Notes under the pieces: generated by a model
Databases searched by the model: none
What the model saw: the letters and a program-made list of their open reading frames with translations, nothing else
What the model was told of the DNA's origin: nothing
Shown here: positions 1 through 7,777 of the stretch, one piece after another
Layout of the letters: every line of letters begins with the position of its first letter
Position numbering within the stretch: position 1 is the first letter of the stretch
Origin: a virus
DNA length: 58,206 nucleotides
Reading direction: 5' to 3' (one strand)
Virus record (IMG/VR): IMGVR_UViG_3300017744_005100
Location: 1 to 58,206 of that record
Translations under genes and position numbers: made by a program

Positions 1-141
1 CATTGTTGCTTCTGCGGACTTGTCTAATAGTATACCACTGAATGGTGCTCTTTGACCTTTCTTTATAGCGGCAATTTTACCATTAGCGAAGCAAGTTATT
101 GGAAATAAAGTTATTAATAAGATAATTGTTGTGGTTTTCAT
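1..141 (-). CDS. Secreted small protein, N-terminal part (runs off window edge)
   Basis: The reading frame opens at an ATG that overlaps the stop of the upstream gene in an ATGA arrangement and stays open to the window edge, giving 47 codons. The product begins MKTTTIILLITLFPITCFAN, a typical signal peptide with a probable signal peptidase I site after the Ala of CFA. It is followed by a short motif, GQRAPFSGILLD. I recall similar 'APFxGxLLD' motifs just after the signal peptide in small phage proteins near lysis genes, but could not search for them. With the upstream membrane-anchored coiled-coil protein it may form a spanin-like or other envelope-acting pair. The C-terminal part is missing from the window, so the function is open. 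Confidence 0.7.
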   Translation of the reverse strand, partial: MKTTTIILLITLFPITCFANGKIAAIKKGQRAPFSGILLDKSAEATM

Positions 142-542
142 TCTTCAACCTCAACGATCTCCAATCCGAACTCATCAGCTAGAGCATGTAGTCTTTCTTC
201 TTCGGGCATAGAAACGATCTCTTTTATTCTTTTCTTTTCTTGGCGCTTTATTTTCTCGCCCTTTTCTTTCTTCATTTCATCGACTGCCTGAACAGCAACC
301 TTAAAATCATGCTGTGCTCTGGTCTTCTCTTTAATCTCTTCTTCGTGGGAGTCATTCAGAACTTTGATCTCTTCTTCGTTCTGTTTAACCTTGCCTTCGT
401 AGAGGCTTCTGAAATAATCTTTATCTTTTACAAAAAACTTATGGAGGACAAAGCCAATTATTATTAAAGCCCCTGCCCACCAATAGTTTTTTATGTAAGT
501 CCAAATTTTCTTTAAAATATGTTTAGCTGTTAGCCAAGTCAT
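138..542 (-). CDS. Membrane-anchored coiled-coil protein, i-spanin-like candidate
   Basis: This 134-residue protein has one membrane segment at about residues 20-38 (WWAGALIIIGFVLHKFFV). After it comes a long, highly charged Lys/Glu-rich helix, about 45-108, predicted by eye to be coiled coil, and a short acidic C-terminal tail. An N-terminal anchor with an external coiled coil is the layout of Rz-type inner-membrane spanins, but many phage membrane proteins share it. Its start overlaps the stop of the 64-residue gene by one base (TAATG), and its stop overlaps the start of the signal-peptide gene (ATGA). Translational coupling of three small membrane or secreted proteins suggests a lysis cassette. 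That role is inferred from context; no sequence motif proves it. Confidence 0.65.
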   Translation of the reverse strand: MTWLTAKHILKKIWTYIKNYWWAGALIIIGFVLHKFFVKDKDYFRSLYEGKVKQNEEEIKVLNDSHEEEIKEKTRAQHDFKVAVQAVDEMKKEKGEKIKRQEKKRIKEIVSMPEEERLHALADEFGLEIVEVEE

Positions 543-736
543 TACTTACCTTTGAAACGGGCTACAACATCAACGAAGCCCTGTGTGCCGACATATGCTG
601 AAGCAATGATTACCCACTGCTCGGAATCTACTTTATCAGCAAGAAGTAGTCCTGTTGTTGTTAGCCATACCAAAAGTTTCTTTGATACAAATCTTTCTAA
701 GTGCCTATCGGCAAATGCTTTTACTGCTGCCACCAT
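542..736 (-). CDS. Small hydrophobic protein, holin candidate
   Basis: This 64-residue protein has two moderately hydrophobic stretches, at about residues 20-34 (LLVWLTTTGLLLADK) and 41-57 (WVIIASAYVGTQGFVDV), and charged ends. The ATG is preceded by a good ribosome site (AGAGAGGG, 4 bases before the ATG). Its size, its hydrophobicity and its place next to a membrane-anchored coiled-coil gene and a secreted gene fit a holin. However, the hydrophobic segments are short and I recognise no holin family. It could equally be an unrelated small membrane protein. Confidence 0.55.
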   Translation of the reverse strand: MVAAVKAFADRHLERFVSKKLLVWLTTTGLLLADKVDSEQWVIIASAYVGTQGFVDVVARFKGK

Positions 737-757
737 TTTACCCTCTCTGGTTAGTTG

Positions 758-820
758 TTAACCGCAGCAGCAATCGCAGCCGCAGTTGTTTTCACATTTA
801 CAATTATTACATCCACACAT
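758..820 (-). CDS. 20-residue cysteine-rich micro-protein (9 Cys)
   Basis: A complete short frame reads MCGCNNCKC-ENNCGCDCCCG and ends in TAA. Nine of the 20 residues are cysteine (positions 2, 4, 7, 9, 13, 15, 17, 18, 19), arranged as repeated CxC and CxxC pairs as in metallothionein clusters. The ATG is preceded by GAGGA with a 7-base spacer, the ideal distance. That site overlaps the TGA stop of the SbcD-SbcC gene, so translation is probably coupled. The frame fills almost the whole interval before the next gene, whose own ribosome site follows its stop. The genome is otherwise packed, which argues that the interval is a gene. Binding of Zn, Cu or Fe by the cysteines is inferred; no homologue is known to me. 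Confidence 0.7.
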   Translation of the reverse strand: MCGCNNCKCENNCGCDCCCG

Positions 821-827
821 TTTTTAT

Positions 828-832
828 TCCTC
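828..832 (-). promoter_or_regulatory. Ribosome binding site of the cysteine-rich micro-gene
   Basis: GAGGA lies 7 bases (ATAAAAA) upstream of the ATG at 820 and overlaps the TGA stop of the upstream gene at 831-833. This site is the main reason for calling the 20-codon frame a gene. Confidence 0.75.
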
Positions 833-3800
833 ATTGATTAACAAATGCATATCCGTCATCTGTTTTAGAGATTTCGACTGTCATATCGACAACATCTTTC
901 AAACTCTCTATGTGAGTAATTAGTAAAGTAACATCAAAATACCCTTTTACAAGGTCCAAGATCCTGACGAATCCTTCCATGTTTTCAGCATCCAAAGCAG
1001 TGCCCGGTTCATCAAGGATAAACAAGTTGCTCTTCGGCATATTGCTTACATTTAGTAGGGCAATTCTAATAGCAACAGCAGCTAGTGTTTTCTCTGCTCC
1101 CGAACAAGTTTCAAGTTGCCGTGGGTCGTGCTTTGGGTGTTTGATTAGAATGTTTAATTTATTCTCGCTATTCTCAAAGAATACCTCAAAGTCAACAATG
1201 TTAGACAACACTTTCGCGATCTCTGTATTGATGACTGGTAAAGCCTTCTTGATAACATCGAAAGCAATGCCGTTAGAATGCATACATCTCATGAAGAGGT
1301 CATAAGCTGAGTATTCAGTATTTAACCTAAATCTCTCTTCTTTAAGATCCTTTAAATTTTGTAATTTTTGTTCCAAAGCCCCTTCTTTACCAACAAGCTG
1401 ATAGATCCGGTCTTCACAATCTTGTAGCTCTTGTTCAGTTCTTTCTTTATTAGTCTTAGTTAGTTCCATTTCTGAAACAACTTTTTCCATGTTTTCTAAT
1501 ACTTCTTTGTGTTCTTCATAGTAATCTGCTGTTTCATTTAGTTGTTCGATTTCACCTTCCAACTTTTGGATAGCTGTATTTGTTCTTTCTAATTCTAAAT
1601 TTAAATTAGCTATATTACTTTGCTCATCTTTTATTTTTTGAGTTAGCTGAGTCCAGTTATTAATTGTTTTGCTGACTTTATCAACATCAATGTCAGACAA
1701 CTCCCCTGAATTCAACTGTAACTTATTTTCAACCTCAGCCAAGACCTTTTGAGTGATTGTCAGATCTTGTTTAGCTCCATGAGCATCTTTAATAAACTTA
1801 CAAGAAGTTAAATACTTATCACCACATGGGATATCAGTTAGTATTTTGATCTGTCGGAGGCTTGTCTCCCTCTCTCTTTCTTGCTTTTCTTGTTCTCGGA
1901 GTAGTTTTTCTACTCTATCTTGTAACTCATCAGCCTCTTCTTTTTGTTGGCTCAAGCTCAGGATGTCGATAGACTCTAATAGAACACTACCTTTTTGTAG
2001 AAATTCTTCTTTGCTTGTGATTTGTTTTGTTAGATCCCTAACTTTATTTTTTAAAACTTTTTTATTTTCGCCAGCCTTCTCCAAGTCCTTTCTAACTTTG
2101 CGAATAGAGATCGGCTTTTCCAGTATCTGTGATAGACTCTTTTGTAAAGCAGCGATTTCTTCTTCTACAGAACTCAAGTCTTCTTTCAAACTAGAACAAT
2201 GATTCTTCTGTTTGGCTACCGCTGCTCCAGCTTTAAAAATATCATTCTTTGTCTTTTTGATATCTTCATCATAATCCACATCTTGGATTCTTCGTAAAGC
2301 TCCTCGTAAATCAGAAGCATCTTCTTTTGCCAACTTGAACTTCCGTTCAAAGAACTCTAAGTCAAGGAACTTAGCAAGGATCTCTTTACGCTTTGTTGAG
2401 CCCTCGTTGATATAATTCAAAGAACCAAGCTGTGAAGCCATAGATGTCAAAAGAAAATCATCTAAATCACCAAATACATTACGAATGGCTTTATCTGTAC
2501 TGCCTCTAGCTGTCTGATTTAGAGAACCTACTTCTCCCGATACTTCGTCCACATAGTCAAAGTCCGCTTGTGTCTTAGCCTCGTTTGTGACCTTGCCTTT
2601 AAGCTTCTTAGTGTATTTATCCGATCTGCGACTAATTTTGTAAGTCTTGTTGTTAGCTTCAATCTCCACCACACCAGATCCATAATCTTTGTTCTGGTTA
2701 ATAATGTTGTATGTTTTTCTAATGTTCTTAGAAGTATTATTATAAATTGTGTAGAGTAGTGCATCAACAATGCTAGATTTTCCACTGTAGTTCTTACCAA
2801 AAATTCCGACAGTGCCAGACAGCTTATCAAAATCAAGAGAATTATTTTCTCCATAATTGAATAAATTGTCCCAATTAAACTTTTTAATCCGCCAATGAAC
2901 ATTGCGGGAAATATCTTCACTCTCTTCAACAACTTTGTTATACTTTGAATTAAGAGCGAAGACTTCATTTAGTGTATCCTCCTCGACATTATAATCTTTA
3001 AGGTACTCTTTAATTAGATCTTGTTGTGTCTTCTCGTCTCGTAGATTTTCGAATAGCTCAGAACTTACACGATCTTCCACCGATAAATCGCCGCTGTTGG
3101 CTTTATTTAAGAAAGTGATACTCTCGGGCTTAAATCGATGCTTCGCGATGTCTACAGCCCTTCTCAGCCGTTCTAAGGCTATGTTAGACTTGGATACCAA
3201 TCTTAGTCTCGCACCATCTGGACATTTAAATCCTTTTGGGATTCTACCTGATTTGGTCAAGTTAATTGTGACAAAAGGTTTTGGGTTTATGAAGTCAAAC
3301 TTTTCTCTTGTGAACTCTGTCTTGGACTTAATGTCCCAGATAAACATACCCTTATCTTGGGTTTCACCAAAGTTTTGCTGAATAGTTGAACCAGCATAGG
3401 CAATTGTACCTTCTTTATTTAGAATCTGAGTCTTATGAATGTCCCCAAGCATTGAATAATCGCAGTCATCGAAGATATCGATGCCGTGATCGCCGTGCTC
3501 CATAACGAAACCAATGTCTGTTCGGCTATATTTGATAGCGCCATGGTAAAGCCCAATGTTAATTTTATCATGATTACTTGGCTTAACCCAATTATCTTCA
3601 TCAAACACCGATAAAGTGTTAAGACAAAAATTATCATCTAAGTGAGTTTCGCCAGCATACTTCAATAAGTGTAGATTCTTATGTCCCAAGGCATCAACAA
3701 TAGGTGTAATGGCATCTTGACGGTAAGAATTTCGTAAATTGCCATCATGATTGCCTAAAATAACATAAGTTGGGGCAATATCTGCCATATTTTTGAGAAA

Positions 3801-3986
3801 ATCAGAGCATAATTCGACAAATTCTGGTGAAATTTGTGTCTTTGTGTGGGCAATATCACCGCAATGGATGATATAATCGACCTTCTGTTCCCTCAAAGTT
3901 TGGTATAATTGCTGAAAAACAGCCTTATATTCCTTGTGATATTTTAAATTTTTGATGTGTGTGTCTGCTATATGAGCAAATTTCAT
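831..3986 (-). CDS. Fused SbcD-SbcC (Mre11-Rad50) recombination nuclease/ATPase
   Basis: This 1051-residue protein joins a Mre11/SbcD-type metallophosphoesterase to a Rad50/SbcC-type ATPase; T4 makes these as separate proteins, gp47 and gp46. The nuclease half, about 1-350, has D8-x-H10, GD44, GNHD 78-81, H148 and GDIH 181-184. The ATPase half starts near 365, with Walker A at 397-405 (GKNYSGKSS). Next come long coiled coils at about 550-900, then the signature CSGAEKT at 961-967, Walker B with LDEP at 991-994, and H1025. At the coiled-coil apex, C721 and C729 stand where the zinc hook belongs, but as Cx7C and not the usual CxxC. In T4 the pair resects DNA ends for recombination-dependent replication. 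The start overlaps the primase stop (TAATG), so primase, resolvase and this gene form one replication/recombination operon. Confidence 0.93.
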   Translation of the reverse strand: MKFAHIADTHIKNLKYHKEYKAVFQQLYQTLREQKVDYIIHCGDIAHTKTQISPEFVELCSDFLKNMADIAPTYVILGNHDGNLRNSYRQDAITPIVDALGHKNLHLLKYAGETHLDDNFCLNTLSVFDEDNWVKPSNHDKINIGLYHGAIKYSRTDIGFVMEHGDHGIDIFDDCDYSMLGDIHKTQILNKEGTIAYAGSTIQQNFGETQDKGMFIWDIKSKTEFTREKFDFINPKPFVTINLTKSGRIPKGFKCPDGARLRLVSKSNIALERLRRAVDIAKHRFKPESITFLNKANSGDLSVEDRVSSELFENLRDEKTQQDLIKEYLKDYNVEEDTLNEVFALNSKYNKVVEESEDISRNVHWRIKKFNWDNLFNYGENNSLDFDKLSGTVGIFGKNYSGKSSIVDALLYTIYNNTSKNIRKTYNIINQNKDYGSGVVEIEANNKTYKISRRSDKYTKKLKGKVTNEAKTQADFDYVDEVSGEVGSLNQTARGSTDKAIRNVFGDLDDFLLTSMASQLGSLNYINEGSTKRKEILAKFLDLEFFERKFKLAKEDASDLRGALRRIQDVDYDEDIKKTKNDIFKAGAAVAKQKNHCSSLKEDLSSVEEEIAALQKSLSQILEKPISIRKVRKDLEKAGENKKVLKNKVRDLTKQITSKEEFLQKGSVLLESIDILSLSQQKEEADELQDRVEKLLREQEKQERERETSLRQIKILTDIPCGDKYLTSCKFIKDAHGAKQDLTITQKVLAEVENKLQLNSGELSDIDVDKVSKTINNWTQLTQKIKDEQSNIANLNLELERTNTAIQKLEGEIEQLNETADYYEEHKEVLENMEKVVSEMELTKTNKERTEQELQDCEDRIYQLVGKEGALEQKLQNLKDLKEERFRLNTEYSAYDLFMRCMHSNGIAFDVIKKALPVINTEIAKVLSNIVDFEVFFENSENKLNILIKHPKHDPRQLETCSGAEKTLAAVAIRIALLNVSNMPKSNLFILDEPGTALDAENMEGFVRILDLVKGYFDVTLLITHIESLKDVVDMTVEISKTDDGYAFVNQ

Positions 3987-4936
3987 TATATTAACCTATG
4001 ACTTAGTAATGAAGTCTCTGTAAAGATCTTTGCGGTCTTTTTTCTGTTATGGTAGATGTTTCTTGGCATCACACCAACATCTTGATAACCCTTAGTGTTG
4101 ATTTTGTATACATCAATGCCATATGCCCTTAATGAACGAGCGATTGACACTTCTTTCTTCTGGGCATCATGATCTAGTGCTAAATAAATTGTAGTATTGT
4201 GCTCAATGATCTTTTGGAACAAAGGGTGCTGTTCGTCCAGTGTAGAGCCTAAAATTGGTACAATGTTTCCACCAGCATTGATGGCATCGAAGACACCTTC
4301 TACTATGACTAGTGGCTGTTCAAAGTCTATAAACAATTCATTAAAGATAATCTTTTTAGATGCTGTTGGATTTTTGTACTTTGGGAATGCCGCTTTTGTA
4401 AAAGACCTAGCGATAAAATAATTAATATCTCCGTCTTTATCAAACGATGGTATAATAATTCTATCTTTGTAAAGACCGTTTGAGCAATACCCAATCTTCC
4501 AAGTTATGATTTCTTCCCTCTCAATATCTCTTCTGCGAAGATATGACAATGCTGGTAAAGCACTAGCTGACAATTTATTAGATGTCAATGTATTAAACTC
4601 GTCTGGCAAATCAATCTTTTGTTCAACCAACACCTGTTCTGTAGGTGGATTCAGCATTTCTGTCAATTGTAGTTCCAAGTCTGAGTGATCAAAGATATTA
4701 CACAGAGTATACCAATCATCTCGTTGACTGCGAGTTCCATATCTTTTAATAAGATATGTTATGTCATTGCCTGAAAAGTCACATACCCAGCACTTGAACT
4801 TATTCTTCTTCAAGTTGACAGACATCTTCTTCTTATGATGTTTACACTTTGGGCAATAAAAAAGACTCTCCTTCCCGTGATGGAAAGGAGAACCTAAAAC
4901 TTCTTTCAAAATTTTTACTTTTCTTGTTTCTGACAT
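3986..4936 (-). CDS. DNA primase, DnaG/T4 gp61-like
   Basis: This 316-residue protein makes RNA primers for lagging-strand synthesis. The N-terminal zinc-binding domain has CPKC (C28, C31) and CWVC (C49, C52). The TOPRIM domain follows, with the catalytic glutamate in VIVEG (E213) and the metal-binding DxD in LALDHDA (D255, D257). The length is close to T4 gp61, and no helicase domain is fused to it. The start lies 22 bases inside the end of the RuvC-like gene and the stop overlaps the SbcD-SbcC start. The partner helicase is not in this window. The family call is firm; calling it the gp61 equivalent is inferred from size and company. Confidence 0.9.
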   Translation of the reverse strand: MSETRKVKILKEVLGSPFHHGKESLFYCPKCKHHKKKMSVNLKKNKFKCWVCDFSGNDITYLIKRYGTRSQRDDWYTLCNIFDHSDLELQLTEMLNPPTEQVLVEQKIDLPDEFNTLTSNKLSASALPALSYLRRRDIEREEIITWKIGYCSNGLYKDRIIIPSFDKDGDINYFIARSFTKAAFPKYKNPTASKKIIFNELFIDFEQPLVIVEGVFDAINAGGNIVPILGSTLDEQHPLFQKIIEHNTTIYLALDHDAQKKEVSIARSLRAYGIDVYKINTKGYQDVGVMPRNIYHNRKKTAKIFTETSLLSHRLI

Positions 4937-5439
4937 TCTAAATAACCAGCACGGGCGACAACATAGCTGTCCGCCCGATCATAACTTCCCGGTTTGGGAT
5001 TATTGCTTCTGGTATATTGTACCTCAAAACCATCTACATTGTCAAGCACAAATTTTAGTACGACCTCTTTTGCCTTCTTGCCTCTCTCAACTTTGATGCC
5101 ACAAGACTTTCTTGCTGAGTTGGCTGACATGTATTCTGGCTCTAATCCAAATGTGTTATAACTAAGCCAGCTAACGACACCGTTGAACTTTGAAAGCAAA
5201 GTCAAAACTTTTGCTGATGAAAAGCCCGGTCTAAACATCTGTAAAGATTGCTCAATTACAACCCTCTCAATGTTATAGTCTTTCTTAATAGTGGTTAATT
5301 TATTATCAATGTGAGAAGCTTTTTCAAAAAAGCTTTTAAATTTTCTAGTATCCCAAGACTCACAATAAGCAATGTCGCCGTTGGAATCAATTATAGTAGC
5401 ACCAGTAATACTGGTAGAAACATCTAAACCTAATATCAT
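4915..5439 (-). CDS. RuvC-like Holliday junction resolvase (RNase H fold)
   Basis: This 174-residue protein has the acidic residues of RuvC-type nucleases: D6 in LGLDVS, E63 in VVIEQS, and D154/D157 in the C-terminal YDRADSYVVARAG, the usual DxxD helix of the family. RuvC enzymes cut four-way DNA junctions in a metal-dependent way. Its place ahead of primase and the fused SbcD-SbcC fits processing of recombination and replication intermediates before packaging. T4 does this job with an unrelated enzyme, gp49, so RuvC-type use here is a replacement seen in several other phage groups. The start overlaps the end of the 411-residue structural gene by four bases. Confidence 0.85.
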   Translation of the reverse strand: MILGLDVSTSITGATIIDSNGDIAYCESWDTRKFKSFFEKASHIDNKLTTIKKDYNIERVVIEQSLQMFRPGFSSAKVLTLLSKFNGVVSWLSYNTFGLEPEYMSANSARKSCGIKVERGKKAKEVVLKFVLDNVDGFEVQYTRSNNPKPGSYDRADSYVVARAGYLECQKQEK

Positions 5440-6671
5440 AAATCTAATTTTAACTTAAAAGTATAATCTTGTTCAGCAGTCTTTTTAACAGGGTTGGCAA
5501 CTTTAGCCACAGCGATTAGGTTTCTGTCCTCATCATAAACCCCAACTGTTCTAATATAAGTGGTTGGCTCAAAGCTAGCTGAGTAGGTTGAGAACGAGCT
5601 AGAGACAATATTTTTTACTAAAATATTTTCATTTTCAACATAAGCTTGCGATCCAGTAATTGCTAAATAACTATCCTTGCTATTATCGCCAGTCTGAGTT
5701 AAATAGGTTGGATTATTACTCCAGTTTAACTCGTTCTTTGGTGCATGCGCAAACATTGTAAGAACATCTTTGGGGTGGGACCCTTGAAACTCTAGGGTGT
5801 ATGAAGACCCGGTAATTGGATTACCAGAATTTGCAATCTTTAAATAAGAACCAAAATGGATCCACTTTGAATCATCTAGCACCGGAGTGCCGGAAGCGGC
5901 AAGTGGCTGAATGTAATGTTCTTGACTAGTGTTTAGACTTTCTGTATTAGTAAAAACAATTGCACCCTCTTCATATAAAATAAACCCTGTTACAGTTCCA
6001 GTTCCAATTGATGTATTTATCTGTTCAATTAAACGACCATCCTTACTAGAATCTGTTGCTTTGGCTATTAGCTCACCATTTCTATAGAAACTAGCAGTAA
6101 CTGTGCCGGGGGTTACATAATCCCCATAAAAAGTATTTGGGAAAGTAATAATATTTAAAGACTGTTTTGGACTTACTTTTGAATCTGCTGTGCCTTCTGT
6201 TGTTTCATCTTTATTTTTTGCTGGCAGACCACCATTATTAAAGTATAAATCAAAATCAAATAATTTTGCACTTCCTTTTTTATTATTAATTGCATTTTTA
6301 AAAGATAAAAACTTAAAAATTGTATTTGTGGCTGTGTAGTCGGTATCATAAGTACCACCAGTTTCATAAACAAAATCTCTTGTAATAGTAAATGGTACTA
6401 CCATACTGCCTGTTACAATTTTTGCATCTATATTAATAATACTTCCATTTTCGCTTTTAGACTTTACATAGCCCGTACCAAGATCTGTTGTTATAGTCAA
6501 ATCAGACTCTGGTGTCAAATTTAGGTCTCTATATCTAATAGAGCCTGTTTCATAGAGTCCCGCCTCAGTATCATTATTAATGTACAAGCTACCACTGTAA
6601 AAAGAAAAACGATATTTTGGTCTAGCAATTACAGTATTATTTAAAATGTCATTTTGTTCAAATCTATACAT
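5436..6671 (-). CDS. Virion structural protein, paralogue of the next upstream gene
   Basis: This 411-residue protein is rich in Ser, Thr, Gly and Asn, as expected of a beta-rich virion protein. Its C-terminal block (TYIRTVGVYDEDRNLIAVAK, then a PVKK segment and a charged ending on KLKLDL) matches the end of the 362-residue neighbour at 6678-7766. An NELNWSNNP motif before it also matches NEFNYSNNP there. The two are therefore tandem paralogues with divergent N-terminal parts. Similar C-terminal blocks occur in structural proteins of other marine myoviruses, as far as I recall. Tail or baseplate location is inferred from the surrounding genes. Confidence 0.75.
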   Translation of the reverse strand: MYRFEQNDILNNTVIARPKYRFSFYSGSLYINNDTEAGLYETGSIRYRDLNLTPESDLTITTDLGTGYVKSKSENGSIINIDAKIVTGSMVVPFTITRDFVYETGGTYDTDYTATNTIFKFLSFKNAINNKKGSAKLFDFDLYFNNGGLPAKNKDETTEGTADSKVSPKQSLNIITFPNTFYGDYVTPGTVTASFYRNGELIAKATDSSKDGRLIEQINTSIGTGTVTGFILYEEGAIVFTNTESLNTSQEHYIQPLAASGTPVLDDSKWIHFGSYLKIANSGNPITGSSYTLEFQGSHPKDVLTMFAHAPKNELNWSNNPTYLTQTGDNSKDSYLAITGSQAYVENENILVKNIVSSSFSTYSASFEPTTYIRTVGVYDEDRNLIAVAKVANPVKKTAEQDYTFKLKLDL

Positions 6672-6677
6672 ATCATC

Positions 6678-7766
6678 TTAGTAATCAATTCTCATCTTAA
6701 CATTTATTTCATCTTCTGGTGTCTTTTTAAGTGGTTCACTTAATTTACCAACTGCAAGCAGTTGATTATCGGCAGAGTATAGACCAACAGTAGTAATGTA
6801 TGCAACTGATGGGTTGCCAGCATTACCAGCCTTTACAATAATCTCACTACCGCTTACAAATGATGGGTTGTTACTGTAATTAAACTCGTTGTTTGCTGCT
6901 CTTAAGAAATAAGTTGTTGAATTTAATTCTGTGGTATTATTGAATTGAATATTCTGTATATGGGCACGAGCACCATTTACAATATCATTAATTGAACCAC
7001 TGGTCATCGCATTGGCTGGAGTTAATGCTGTTGTGGTTGCGAAAAAAGAACCACTAGTAAGCTCAGTGCCGAATGTTTGTGTATTAACCGAAAGGAAAAC
7101 CAATCCAGCTTGGTAAAACAAAAATCCGTTTTGAGTAGATGTTGGCACTGTTGCACTAGTACCCTCTTGCAATAGTGCATATTCACCCATCGGTGAATTC
7201 GTCTTATAGGTTTGCTGATTTCCCTCTACCGAATGTGCATCTGAAAATGTCTTGGTCCCGTCGAATGGGTCGGCATATGATCCTGTTCCAATTGTGATTT
7301 GGAATGACCCTTTTTTAATTTCATCTTTCATTAACACTCTAGAGATATCAATAAAAATGCCATCTGAGATTTTATCTGGATCCCAAGTATCGGCTGGATT
7401 TAAAACACCTGATGCATTAAATGGAACTACATTTTGATTTGTGTCATATCCAACATATTGTTGTGCAAATTGTCGATAAATATTATTTTTAAGAGAAGCT
7501 TCAGTGATTGCAGCTACTCCATCACTGTCGCTAGCACGACCTGCTGTCATGCTAAACATGAAGTTAGCTGATGAGCTAGCATGTGGGTAATCATATACAT
7601 CTATATGATCGCCAGTGCTAAAGAACTTAACATTACTCTCAGATGGAAAGGTTCCATAAGTTCCAGAAATAATCGTTCCAGTTACTGGAATTTGTTCGTG
7701 TAAGCTGGCTTTTGAATCGCCAGTATCGTTTAGTCCAAGTGTTTTAAAAACTCCGTTGTTTGCCAT
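6678..7766 (-). CDS. Virion structural protein with shared C-terminal block
   Basis: This 362-residue protein is a second member of the pair described for 5436-6671. It shares the motif NEFNYSNNP and the ending that runs from AYITTVGLYSADNQLLAVGK through EPLKK to MRIDY. The N-terminal two thirds is Gly/Ser/Thr-rich and shows no motif I can name. The ATG has a good ribosome site (GGAG, 6 bases upstream). It lies between the 332-residue and 411-residue structural genes, so these three are probably made together late in infection. I would expect it in the tail or neck of the particle, but the sequence alone does not show where. Confidence 0.75.
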   Translation of the reverse strand: MANNGVFKTLGLNDTGDSKASLHEQIPVTGTIISGTYGTFPSESNVKFFSTGDHIDVYDYPHASSSANFMFSMTAGRASDSDGVAAITEASLKNNIYRQFAQQYVGYDTNQNVVPFNASGVLNPADTWDPDKISDGIFIDISRVLMKDEIKKGSFQITIGTGSYADPFDGTKTFSDAHSVEGNQQTYKTNSPMGEYALLQEGTSATVPTSTQNGFLFYQAGLVFLSVNTQTFGTELTSGSFFATTTALTPANAMTSGSINDIVNGARAHIQNIQFNNTTELNSTTYFLRAANNEFNYSNNPSFVSGSEIIVKAGNAGNPSVAYITTVGLYSADNQLLAVGKLSEPLKKTPEDEINVKMRIDY

Positions 7767-7777
7767 AATTTACTCCA

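Noticed and set aside
979-1305. Plus-strand open frames of 60 to 146 codons throughout the window (for example here and at 54985-55425)
   Set aside because: Each lies opposite a well-supported minus-strand gene, none has recognisable motifs, and they follow from the base composition of the coding strand.
2528-2968. A 146-codon frame within the SbcD-SbcC gene, same strand, other frame
   Set aside because: It lies wholly inside the ATPase half in a second reading frame, its product is low-complexity (Leu/Ile/Thr-rich), and it has no ribosome site. The main frame carries all the conserved motifs.
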